Source: Pochonia chlamydosporia 170 (Eukaryota > Ascomycota > Sordariomycetes > Hypocreales > Clavicipitaceae). Taken from it: 64,000 bases of DNA. The notes below the pieces were generated by a model. That model saw only the letters and a list, made by a program, of their open reading frames with translations. It did no database searches and was not told the DNA's origin. Position numbers and translations under genes: made by a program. Below are positions 10,353 through 21,546 of the stretch, piece after piece; within the stretch, counting starts at the first letter, position 1; the number at the start of each line of letters is the position of its first letter. Location: positions 1,860,001 through 1,924,000 of the forward strand of contig NC_035790.1 in NCBI RefSeq assembly GCF_001653235.2. The letters run 5' to 3'.

Positions 10353-11405
10353 ATGGTGAGACTTGTTACCATTTACCTTTTGTACACCTGGCCAGTACGG
10401 TTAAGAAAGCTAGCTAACCAACCCTCGAATTGCAGACATCGATAGGAACGGGCTACGACCTTCTCAACTCCATCTTCTCACCAGATGGTCGTAACTTCCA
10501 GGTAGAATATGCAGTCAAAGCCGTCGAGAACGGAGGCACCTCCATCGGCATTCGATGCAAGGATGGTGTCGTCTTGGCAGTTGAGAAGGTGGTGACATCA
10601 AAGCTGCTAAAGCCAGGTGCAAACAAGCGCATTGCTACTGTTGACAGCCACATTGGAGTCGTAAGTAACCCTTGAAGCAGTCACACTTCCATCCACCTCT
10701 ACGTCACGTAGCTCTCTTCCCCAAGCTGGAAGCTAATCAAGCACCATCCTGCAGGTCTACTCAGGAATGGTCCCCGACGGCAGACACTTCATCGACCGTG
10801 CCCGCGACGAATCCCAAAGCTGGCGCCAAAACTTCAAAACTCCGATCCCCACCTCCGACCTTGCCTCTAGAATGGGCGGCTACCTCCAGGCATACACCAT
10901 GTACGGCTCCGTCCGACCATTCGGCATCAGCGCCATCGTCGGCGGCGTCGACACTTCGGAGGAAACCCCCGTTGACGGAGAAGTTGGCTCTGGTCCCAAG
11001 TGCGGCGCTGGCGGCAAGGTCCCCGGCAAGCATGGCGGCCCCTTTCTATACATGATTGAGCCCAGCGGTCTGTATTGGGGCTACTATGGCGCTGCTACTG
11101 GCAAGGGTCGTCAGGCGGCCAAGGCGGAGCTTGAGAAGCTGGACCTGCAGTCGGGCAATATGACCATGGAGGAGGCTGTCAAGCAGGCCGCGCGTATTAT
11201 CTACATTGCGCAGAAGGATAACAAGGACAAGGATTTTGAGTTGGAAATGACTTGGATTAGCGGCGTGGATGGCCCGACCAAGGGTCGTCATGTTGAGGTT
11301 CCGAAGGAGTTGAGAGAGGAGGCTGAGAGATTAGCAAAGGCAGAAGATGACTCGGATGACGATGACGAGAACGACAAGAAGGACGATGATAAGATGGAGG
11401 AATAG
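10353..11405 (+). CDS. PRE10: 20S proteasome alpha subunit (PSMA3/Pre10 type)
   Basis: Alpha-ring subunit of the 20S core that gates and supports the catalytic chamber. Three exons: 10353-10355 (the ATG codon alone), 10436-10660 and 10755-11405, giving 292 residues. The donors are GTGAGA and GTAAGT. The N-terminal alpha signature is intact: [18 protein letters not shown] followed by [10 protein letters not shown]. The core continues with GVVLAVEK, and [20 protein letters not shown] is also present. A Gly/Pro-rich insertion ([20 protein letters not shown]) lies before that motif and is absent from yeast Pre10 as I recall it. The tail is acidic ([14 protein letters not shown]), as in the yeast protein. 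Convergent with POL5, 294 bp apart. The start must be the isolated ATG, since exon 2 otherwise lacks an N-terminal Met. Confidence 0.95.
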
Positions 11406-11699
11406 AAAGGTGTTGTGCAGAGTAGCAAGGGAGTTTTTGGTGACGCACGAGAAAGCACTTGTACTATCACATGGCAGATTCATAGAATAATGCTTTACAT
11501 GGTTGGGAAATGAACAAAAAGCAATGGACCATTATTCTTTTTCCATTTGATCAGCTAACAACAGTCAATGTGACTTTATCTGTTGAGTATTTTGTCTAAA
11601 TACCTGAGCACCCATATAGTGTTCATCATGCCTTAACTTTTAGCAACCGAGAACTCCAAACCTCCCAAACATTTTGCTCTATCTACAGTATATACATCC

Positions 11700-14600
11700 T
11701 CACAGCCGTTGCGAAGCATGATTCTGACACCAATTATTCCAATCCGCAAAAAACGAATTCTGCAACTTAACACCCCCCAACACCCACTCACTCTGCGTCG
11801 AGGCATACACACCCGCCACCTCCCGAATCGCCTCCTTATCCGCGGCAAACATACTCGACACCACGATCAAACTAGCCGCGCTCGCAGCCTTGGCATACGC
11901 ATGAGAATTATCCTTGCCTGCTTCGGCGTGCACTTCCACCAGTAGGCCTAGCATGTCGTCGTGTACCTCCCCGGTGTCCTCTTTGCTGGCCCTCGCTTTC
12001 TTGATACCCTTTTGATAGGTGAGGATGATTTCACACGCCCTGTTGGCGAGGGGCTTTGTGGATGTGGTTCGCATGAGGTTCAGGAGTGGGATGAGGAGAT
12101 TGTATGTTAGGTTGTTGAGGGGCTCGTTCTTGACGTATATGTCTAGGAGGTCGAGGATGCGGTGTTTGAAGTTGACGACGGATTGTTTGGCGTCCTTTTT
12201 GGCCTTTTTGGAGTCTGACTGGGAGGATTTGATGCGTGGTGCGATGGCGGCGGAGAGGTGTTCGTCTAGTGCGAACATTTCAGAGTCGGACATGTCGCCT
12301 TCGGATGAGGACGAGGCGGCGTCGACATCTTTGTCGAGGCGGTGGGATTTGAGAATCTTGCCGAGAATGTCGTCTAGTTCTTCGGGGTTGTTCCATTCGC
12401 CTTTGCTCTTTTTGGGGGAGTCGTCTTCATCTTCGGCGTCTTGTTCATCGTCTGAGTTGGGGTTGGAGTTTTCACTGCCGTCTTCGTCGCCGTTGAGTCC
12501 AACGAATTCCATGTCGGAGTCAATTTCAAAGTCTGAAGCGTCCTCGACGTCTTCGACATCGTCAGCCTCAGCATCTTCTTCATCTGAGCCCTCGTCTTCG
12601 TCGGCATCCATTGCGTCGTCATCAGTGTTGAATAGCTCCTTTTGGCCCTTTGTGCTCTCCCCTGAGGCCAGAGGTCCTGTGAGGAGTTCCAGTCCCTCGG
12701 CGGATACTTGGCTTGTAAACGCCTCGAAGACTTGCTGGGAGACTTGCCTCATGAGAGAGGATGGTCGAGCAACCATTGACAGGAGAATTTCAACCAATAA
12801 TTCTGAGCTTCCCTCTGTCGGTTCAGCCTTTTTGCTGGATTTTGATGGCTGAAGTCGATCATAGAATTGAGATAGGTCGTCTAACACTTCCATAGCGTCT
12901 GGATCTTCGTTGTATAGCTGGAAAATAGAGATTGCATGAAGCATTGCGAGGCCCTGAGCAACATCCTTCTCGCTTTGCGTCTTTGACTTCCTTTTTAGAA
13001 GTTTGCTCATGCGTGACAGCGCATCTTGCATCACCTCCTTGATCTCAGGGGACATGTTTTTCGCGCTAGAGTCTATTGAAGCTACAGCCTCGCAAAATAC
13101 GGCAAAGTCCTTGCTGGAACGCGCAAGCTTGGCGAGTGATGATTCGAGGCGGGAGCGGCACATTTCTCGAATTTGGTCGGTCAGAGCGTCCTGTGGGATG
13201 CCCTTTGGCACAGTATACGCCAACTCAGCAAGCTCTTGCAGGACTGGTCCAAATGACCCTTGAGTCACTTCTGCTGCGTCATCTTCTTTGGACGGTGCGG
13301 ATGCAAATGCATTCAGGACCTTTGCGAGGTAGTCGGCATAAGTTCGAACAATGGTCTGGGCATCGGCAGCCTCCTTTTGCTTCAACCCTTTGATAGGGTG
13401 TCTAATAACAGCCAGGACGGCTTCCGCATTTTCTTCGTTGATGCTGTGCAAAAGTCTGTCCACGGTCTTGGTGCTTGTCCGCTGATCGAAACTGTAGCTA
13501 CCATTTTTGCCAAGAAGGTTGGCCAAAATAAGGGGCAGAGACGATGGATGAGCTGCCACCACAGCTTCAATTGACTTCAGGGCTTTTATGGCGGCTCGAT
13601 GTAGGTAACGGTCCTCTTTCGAAGCTTGGTTCACCAAACATGTCATGAAATTCCGGCTAAAGAGGGCCTCCAGTTTCGATGGCACCTCGACGAATCCCTC
13701 GAGCATTTTCTGGAAGACCATGAATCCCTTGAACTTTTGTCCATCTGTGGCTTGTTTGGAAAAGAGTCCATCTTCTCGCAGTTAGTAACGTCATATGTTA
13801 GAACGGTTTGGAAAGTTACACACCATCAACAACCCGGTTCCAAAACTGTTCAAAATCTTCATCGGTTTTGTCTGGCCCTGCATTGAGGAATCGCGCCAAG
13901 ATAAGATCCCACACAAAGTGCAATTGAGCACTCCAAGACGCCTGCTTACCACCACTCTGGCCTTTTTCTCCCACATCCTTCCCTGATTCCTTGAAACTCT
14001 CTTTCAGAACTGCCGTCAGATCGGGAAGTGACTTGCTGCACAACGGGCTCTTCCAGGGCAGAGGCTTCACGCTGGGGTACTTATTCAGTACAATAATCCA
14101 TGCAGCAACTCCCTCTGCAGTCTTTGCCAATCCAGCTTCTGCAAGCTTGGAGAGCGTTGCCTCCGCGTTTGCTTTATCCATCTGCTCAAGGGCCTGGACA
14201 AGCACCCATCCGCACTGGGGCCGCAGCCAACTCTTCTTATTGCTCAACTTCAGCAGCAAGTTGAATACAGACTTCCATCTTGAAACATCCTTGAACAGTG
14301 TTTTGGACTTAACAAAGCACTCGAGTCCGAATAGCTGGCCAAAATAATGGTCTCGCTCCTCCTGCCCGGGGATATTGCCCACGGCTTGAGTCTTGTCAAC
14401 CAGAAGGCCAAGAACCTTGTCAAATGACAATCCAATGTATTTCGTCTTGGATAGGTTTTCTTTGCCAAATAGTTGATCCAGCATCTCTGTGATCACCAGG
14501 CTGAATCCAATACGAGAAGCATTGCGACCACTCGCAAGACCTCGAAACAACCGTCGATCAAGATGTCGTTGGAGGACAGCTTCGGAAGACCCTTCGCCGC

Positions 14601-14847
14601 CGAAGAGACTCGAAATGATACAATCGGCCGCCTGGAATCTATCGTTTTCGTCTTCGCTTCCCAGCATCTCATAAAGATCTGCTTCTCGCTTTCGATCGTC
14701 GCCAGTGGGCATTTCGACAAACCGCTTTTTTTCCAGGTCCGGTTGGGAGGCAAAATTGATAGACTTCATGTCCTTTTTGGCCTTCTTGGAGCCTTCTGGC
14801 CCATTGCTGGCACCATCTTTGCCTCCTCTCTTTCTTTTACCAGCCAT
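11700..14847 (-). CDS. POL5: DNA polymerase V-like / Myb-binding protein 1A-like nucleolar protein
   Basis: Nucleolar HEAT-repeat protein required for rRNA production and 60S assembly; despite its name it is not a replicative polymerase. Two exons: 14847-13824, and 13771 (or 13774) down to 11700. The product is about 1031 residues. The start is the ATG of MAGKRKRGGKDG, which begins with a nuclear-localisation-like basic cluster; the frame upstream of it is nonspecific. Visible features: the family-type opening (FQAADCIISSLF, RLFRGLASGR), extended helical repeats, then a long Asp/Glu-rich disordered block encoded about 12.4-12.6 kb, with the segment NPEELDDILGKIL after it. C-terminal helices end in NHASQRL. 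The donor is GTGTGT, and the acceptor is a GAGAAG tandem (see findings). Convergent with PRE10. Confidence 0.9.
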
Positions 14848-17800
14848 ATCTGTTTTGGGACGGCGGCGCAACAATTCGCAATTTATCTGTTGCGGCAACA
14901 CCAACCTCGCAGCTATCAGTGGAAATTCCCAAAATAATTCAATTCTGCTGAAGTTCACCGCTTTCTACTTTTGGTCCCACTTCGATGATATCCCCGCCTC
15001 TTCTTGTGTGGTGCTACCCTATATCGAGGGAACTCATTTCAGTAAATGCCCATCGCGAGGCTTTGATGTTTTGGACTTGATACAAAGTGGCAAACAATGC
15101 GCAAAATGCATAAACGTCTCGAAACTGTGTATGTTTGAGGCGGCGTCACCAGATCGCATTGTTTTAGAGGGAATGAGGCTTCGTTTTGCGCCGTTCATCT
15201 CATGTCATGGCATGTCAACGTGTTGGCAGCCCACTAGAGTCACAGCTCCCCGCACACCTATAGGAGCATCCCCATCAAATTGAAAGTATGTTGCGCTGGG
15301 CACATCACAGCTCATGCTTCACATTTCCGGCCATCCAGCTTGGATGATATGAGGCATTTCCCCACAAGAGAAAATCATCACCGACCAGGCTGGTCACCCC
15401 GTAAGCCGTTGTTATCGCCCTGCAGAGAGATGCAGAAAGACGCAGCAAAAGAATCCGCAGCAGAGCCCTGTCGACCTGAAACATAAGCGTTGCCGATGTC
15501 GTCGACGAACTACAGCAGCCAAGTCGCCGAAGGAACCATCTTCAAGAACTTACGGGGGGGCTGTGACGGTGCAAAGTGGGTCCACACCGGCCGAAGGCAA
15601 AAAGACTGAGCCTCGCTTTCTCCGCAAGCTGCCCGGAGCTCAACACGTGATTACGCGGTTGTCGAAGCGTTGCTGGGCGGGGTACAGACGCGCTTTTTTT
15701 TTGTCCACTGCACATTTGTTTACTTTTACTGACGCGACGCGTAAATACGACATTGTTCTGGATGGGGGCCAGATCTGAGTCTGAATTCTGGCGAGCTCTG
15801 AACAAGAGACAACCACTCGCTTCCTGGTGCCTCTCATACCAATTTCATGTATGAGGCGTTAAACAGTCAATTAGCCTTCTCCCTTCGTCTTTTCCAACCC
15901 CCGCGCTCTCTCTCAAATCCACGTCAGACGACCGATTGTGATGCGGCAAGCGGCTCGACACTCCATGCTCAGACACAGCCCAGCAGGGCGTAATGGCGTC
16001 TCGCTACTGGCGCCATTCTCAAGTTTGATGCGGCGGGGTTCTGACGGTCTAGGCAGCTCTTTTGGGAAAATTGGAAGGATCTGGGACCAGCTGAGCAGTG
16101 GACTCTGGTGCAATTGAGCCGCTGCATCAAGTGATTGGACAATTGTGGTGATATCCCTTGTTCGTCGACACCGAGCTTTACTTTTTAGAGGGTCGGTGGG
16201 CGCCAGCAAACCCGTCGAGCCAACTTGAGCCCAAAAAAAGGGCATCACAAAAGACGGCAATTGGCTTTCCCGGGTTACACGGACGTTATCAGCCTTGTGA
16301 CCCTGTGCTGTTCGCGAGAAGTCTGGTGTGCTGCGAACATGGAGTGCGGAGTAACTACCGTGGACAAAAAGTAAACAAAAGGACTTTGGCGGAATCCGAT
16401 GATCAGAGCAAAAGCCAAATTTTAAAAATGGCTCAGGCCTTTGTCGTCGACATTGCAAACTTTGGCAGTCCGGATGCCATCATAGATTCATGGGAATATG
16501 AACCATCCTGACAAGCTCAAGCATGGAAGATACGATCCATGGGCATTGACAAGATCTGGGCATGCAACCATTTCGCCGTGGAGCAAAAATGTTGAAATGC
16601 AACTCGACATACTCCGAACATACGGAGTACATAAAAATGGGTGTTCGTGCATCCTTGCTCTTGTGATGACGATCACTCCGACTTTTCCGCCAGTGCAGCA
16701 GCGGTGACCACCGCCAAACCCGACGGGCCAAGACGTTGATGCAAGTGTATGACGTTGAATGTAATGCCAACCGTCGAAACTCACCGTCGAAGAGATCGAA
16801 ACCGGGGCAGGGCAATCGACGATGCATCTTGTTCTGTTCTTGAAAGATCCCTGGACCGCGACGTCATTTTCATGAACTGACACTGCCCCCCAGACATCAC
16901 CGTTGTCGGGAAAGGCTCTCCTGAAAGAACGCTGATGCACATCCGGTTTTTTCTTTTTGTTTTCCGAACTTCTTTCTGAAGCAAGTTAGTTTGACGGCAA
17001 TGTTTGGAGTCCAAGCTTACTCCTGCTCCGTAGTGCAGCGACATGGCTTGACGCTCGTTTGACTTGTTGGCATTGGTTGTTCCCCCCCCGGTTCGACGTG
17101 CATTGTGCAGCGAAGAATCTCGTTTCTAAATGGACCAAAGCAACATCGTGCAGACGACGAGAAGCTACCGTGCATGAATGCGTCAGCCGTCTTTGTGCTA
17201 AAAGCTAAATGCATTCATCACGGCGCTTGGGACGCTTCCATTTTGGTTCATATGTGGGACCGTGCTTTGTTTACAATTCTGCTAACGGCTTTTGCCATTT
17301 GATCAAGGGACATGGAGTGAGGAAGCAACATTGAACAGGCCAACATCTTCTTCTCGTCCTGTCTTGTCTGTCTCTTTCACCCGCTGCCCCTGCCTGAACG
17401 GACAGAGGAATAAAGGCGAGGCACATCAAACGCACAGAGGTGCTGCAGTAGAGCGGGAAGATATTGCGGTGCTGCAAAGGCAATATATTCTGGAGCTATC
17501 CTACGCTTGGCCTATCAACTGATGCTGCAGAGATTGGATGCAGGTCTGGTGTGAGTCGTGCAGTTGCAGTGCCGCGCGTGGAGTACATACACATACATTC
17601 GCATACATAGAGGCACGTACAGAAATATGCTGTGCGTCAGAATATCGTCAAGGTGACTGAGTATCCATGCTACAAAGAATCTTGACTCACCTGCTTCTGA
17701 CCCAAGATCCATCCCTCCATTCCGAAATCGAGGGATGTGGGTGCAAATGTCGCGTGCACGATGTTTTTTATCAAACAGAACCATCCCCATGCCTGGGACA

Positions 17801-17899
17801 TGTCTGGTTCGGCGAACCCCTTCAGAAACCACTGAGACGCTGAACCAGAGTTCCCGAGTCACAATGTGGGCATGGTTTGGGATGACTGGGCCAAAGAGG

Positions 17900-17924
17900 A
17901 AAAAAAAAAAAAAAAAAAAAAAAA
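17900..17924 (+). repeat. Poly(A) tract, 25 bp
   Basis: A run of 25 uninterrupted A bases followed by TTAAAAG. It could be simple slippage or the tail of an old retroposed sequence; no target-site duplication was identified. Confidence 0.85.
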
Positions 17925-18976
17925 TTAAAAGAGCCGCGATTTGATTTCGCCAATGCTGGGCCGTGATGCAAGGGAGTCATTGAAAACGGGTCTGTCTGCC
18001 CTTGATTGTTTAAAGGGCACAATGTCTGGTCGCAGCCCAACATTAGTTACTGTCCGAGTTTTATCATCTGTTACAGTTCAAGGGCGAAGGTAATAATATC
18101 TCTTGTTGCCGAGATTTTTGAACAATCTGATTCGGAGGAGCCCCAGCAAGGCGCAAAAAAAAAAGAGCATCAATTCTTATTTCGTGAGACCCGTCGGCAA
18201 TCTTGCGTGTCTTTGTCAAGCAGCCAACAACGGCAGAGCACAGACAGACATGGAGCGAAATAAGCTTAGTCCATCACCATCTGGTATGCTGTTGCAGTGC
18301 CGAGCTTGATCACAAATAGCTTCCAAGATACCTCACGATGGGAAACCCACGCGGGAATAAGCAGTTTGGAATCCTGTGTAATGAACTTGACCGAGGTGAC
18401 CCGGTTGATGTGCTCACCTCCCGAGTCAAGAGCATACGTATGTTAGTTTTGCCGAAGCCTGGACTTTGGCGATGATGATTTCACTTCGTGACAGGCCCCC
18501 AAGGTATGTACCACAGACCCTGCTAAGCGCTGGTGATGAGCAGCATGCCCTGGCTTTTACAAGGGCGAAAAAAAAAAAACTTGGCTCAACCGTCACAGCT
18601 CGATGTGACGAGGGAGGCATATGAGGAACAGAAACACATTGGTTTGGTGTTTCGGTCCCTTCACTTCCCCACCCTTTGCTGAGCAACCAAGCCTTTTTAC
18701 CTGGGCGACCTGGTCATTCTCATTCTCAACTGGGTCCATTGTCGGCGATGCAGGCAAGCAGGCATGGCATGGCAGGTAAGCTCTGACGGGGGGGACGTGG
18801 GACTTGACCTGTGTTTTTTTTGTTCTCTCTCTCTTTGCTGCCCGCAAGCCTTGAATTGTTGCTCGTGGCCGTTCAACGTGGAGCATGTTCGCATTAGCAG
18901 GGCGATGCTTGCTGATGCACAGGCGTGTTAGGCGTGGGCCATCCATGCCCATGTCTACAAGTGGTCAACTCCCCTG

Positions 18977-19002
18977 CCATGTCCATGTCCATGTCCATGT
19001 CC
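18977..19002 (+). repeat. CCATGT hexamer tandem repeat
   Basis: Four perfect CCATGT units plus CC. Intergenic. Confidence 0.9.
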
Positions 19003-20032
19003 GTTTCTGTGAATGTCCGCAGGTACCAGTTGCTAGACAACTAGACTCGAAGCAGCTTGAGGTCCAGTCTCGTCAGCGTATTGAGAGTCTGGTGCAAAGT
19101 GGCCGAGGCGGGCAACTTGCTGGGTTGAGGTTCGCATACGAGCCAATGGGTGAGCCATCAGATAGACATGGAGTCCAGGGACAAAATCGTGAACCAAAAC
19201 CGAGTTATTTGATGCTGGGCCAAGCAAAAGTCACAACGACAAATAAATAGACGGGAAATCTTGCCGCGGCGTTCCCGAACCTTTCATAAAGTTTGCAACG
19301 CCAATAAAACGTTAAAACGCAGCCGCATCGCCCAACAGTACGAGTATGGACCACGGGCAAGCTTCAAATTGATCAAGTGCGATCTGGCGCTTCAACTTGT
19401 GGCGTGTGTGCCCCATCAACTTATCGTCCAGGGAGTGTGACGCTATTCGCGCCGGCGCAGCTGAATTACAGTGGGGAGGTTCACCGGGTGGGGGGGGAGG
19501 TGGTTGCTCTGGACATCTGGATATTTTGACTGGATCATAGCTCCAAGTGCCCAGCAACGAGCTAACCCGGCTAATGCAGTGCATTCGACGTTTCTGGGCG
19601 CTTCAAATGGCTTTCTGGGGCTGTTGTGCCCTTTGACTTGTTCTGCTCGGACTGGCTGGGTGTAAGATTGGCATAGTGGCAGGGTTGTTGGCACCAGCGG
19701 CTGCAGCTCCCTGTAAAATGTAACTGTGAGGCTGTCTTCAGCAGCTGCAGCAACCAGACACCAAACGGTTGTCGTTTAGTGTGGTCAAGGTCTGGTGTCT
19801 TGGGGCGGCTCGTATGCGGCGTGGAATTGCAGCTGGCAAGAGGTCAGAAGTTACGAAGGATACAAAATAAAAAGAAGATTACGTGTGTCCGCGTAGCCCG
19901 GTGAGGACACAATAGTTGAATTGTCGTCTACAATAACTGCCATGGCCCTCGGCTACTACATGTACCCGTACCTTATCAAATATCTCGTCAGCTTTTAAAT
20001 GTGCTCGTCATTGTGTCAACTGTCAAGTCTGA

Positions 20033-20089
20033 TCTGGTCTGGTCTGGTGTGGTCCAACACCAACCGCACACCAACCAGACCAAACCAGA
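20033..20089. repeat. Imperfect inverted repeat built from TCTGGT units
   Basis: The left arm 20033-20053 reads TCTGGTCTGGTCTGGTGTGG and onward. The right arm 20070-20089 is close to its reverse complement (ACCAACCAGACCAAACCAGA). The loop is about 16 bp. It could be a paired binding site or a hairpin in RNA. Confidence 0.65.
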
Positions 20090-20402
20090 ACTGCTGACAG
20101 AGGCTAGTCAAACCGAACTGCTGCCGCCGGCTGGCACCCCTCCCTGTTTTCCCCCATGCCATGCTCTCGTCACTCAAATCAAGTCTCGTCTCGTTCTGGG
20201 TTGGTGCTCACTCCCCCCAGTTTGAATCTAGCACTCGGTAATAGCAAGCTGGTGAGATCAACTGGCGCCTGGCCAGACTCGTCATGTCTGGACAGGTCAA
20301 TTCTGGTCCATGTCCAGTCTTGGTTTGGTCTCATCGTTTCCCCCTCAGTGCGTTCCCTTGAATGTCCCGACCGACTTGTCCCTCAACCTCCGTTCAAGTC
20401 AA

Positions 20403-20431
20403 ATCTGGTCAAGCCAAGTCTGGTCTGGTCT
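20403..20431 (+). repeat. TCTGGT-motif cluster
   Basis: TCTGGTC, a short spacer, and then TCTGGTCTGGTCTG. It has the same motif as the inverted repeat 0.35 kb upstream. Confidence 0.6.
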
Positions 20432-20678
20432 GCTTCCCTCCACACACCCCCAGTCACCCCTAACAACGTCCCAACTCCATCCCAGCCTGTATCGGGACCT
20501 ATTAGCTGGTTGCACGGTCCATTCAAAAGGCGTTGCTCCCTCATCCACTTCTTTGCTTCTTGTCCCATCCAATTGCCTCGCCCGGCAACGCGACCTACAA
20601 GCCGGAAAAATTTAGAAGGAAAGGTCGTCGCTCTTCACTGAGCGCCGCTTTTCTTTGTGTGTTGTGTGTGAAGCGTTG

Positions 20679-20706
20679 AAGCATCAAGCGTCAAGCGTCA
20701 AGCATC
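20679..20706 (+). repeat. AAGCRTC heptamer tandem repeat
   Basis: Four 7-bp units (AAGCATC, AAGCGTC, AAGCGTC, AAGCATC), flanked by the related sequences AAGCGTTG and AAGCTC. Confidence 0.85.
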
Positions 20707-20789
20707 AAGCTCGAGATAGAAACAAAAGGATCAAACTGCCACCACCAGTTGATCAATTTCGTTTTCTCGCTTCTGCTCGACCCGGCTGA

Positions 20790-20815
20790 ACCAGACCAGA
20801 CAAGACCAGACCAGA
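20790..20815 (-). repeat. ACCAGACCAGA cluster (reverse of TCTGGT motif)
   Basis: Two copies of ACCAGACCAGA separated by CA. It is the reverse orientation of the motif at 20.03 and 20.40 kb. Confidence 0.65.
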
Positions 20816-21423
20816 TCGGACCCCTCCAGGCAACGAACGGTCCTCTTCAGCACGAGTCGTTTCCGCTTCTGTTTGCAGGTGAAAGACGCCGAAAAAGAAA
20901 AAGGGCACAAGTACTCCAGTGGTCCTTGGTCCTTCACCTTGTGCATTCATTCACCCAGCAACGAACGACTTCCCGTTGCACATCCACACAAACGAAAAGC
21001 GGCCATTCCGTTTCTTTAACACCTCGGCTGCCTTTGCTCACGGCAACCAATAGGGAACCAAACTGTGACGACATTTCCCTTCAGAAGACGAATTCCCTTG
21101 CAGACGAATTCACGACCTGTCGTCCCTTCTTGAGACCAATGCCATTGATACGACTATAACGAGCCACGAACCCCTCGTCGATCCCGAGAAAGCTGCAACC
21201 ATTCGAGCTTGGCTGCCTTCTTGGTTGAAATAAACGTTACGACTGGGGAACATACGGTCAATTGGACATTGGACAAGATTGCTCTTGGGACCCTGAACGG
21301 CAAATTCGAACCATCGATAGCTCCAAAAGCATCACTTACACTCTGGCACCTCGTTAACGGTCTTTTGTGACCCCAGGAGTGTGCCTTCTTCCATTGTCGT
21401 GCTACAGCATTCGCTTGTTGTGG

Positions 21424-21433
21424 TATATATATA
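21424..21433 (+). promoter_or_regulatory. TATA-like element upstream of cdc25
   Basis: TATATATATA followed by a CT-rich stretch, about 115 bp before the cdc25 ATG. This is the arrangement of many fungal core promoters; the role is inferred from position. Confidence 0.45.
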
Positions 21434-21546
21434 CTGTACCCTCTCTCCTTTCACTGTCAATGCAACCTGAGCTCGACGACTTGACCCTGCCGTCCATAGA
21501 CTCGTTCTGACGAGTCTTTGGTCAGCCCTCTGCCCTTTGCTTCAAA

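Larger units (their letters stand above)
14848..21546. other. 6.7-kb gene-free region upstream of POL5 and cdc25
   Basis: No spliced or unspliced gene could be built. ORFs are short, overlap on both strands and lack motifs. The region holds the POL5 promoter at its left, a 25-A tract, several short tandem repeats, TCTGGT-type clusters at 20.0-20.8 kb and the cdc25 upstream region. A long untranslated leader or a non-coding RNA is possible, but nothing in the sequence proves it. Confidence 0.5.

Noticed and set aside
12019..12852. 277-codon Ser-rich ORF antisense to POL5
   Set aside because: The Ser runs are the complement of the POL5 acidic codon block.
15913..16458. 181-codon minus-strand ORF
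   Set aside because: No domain-like segments, and it overlaps plus-strand ORFs of similar quality.
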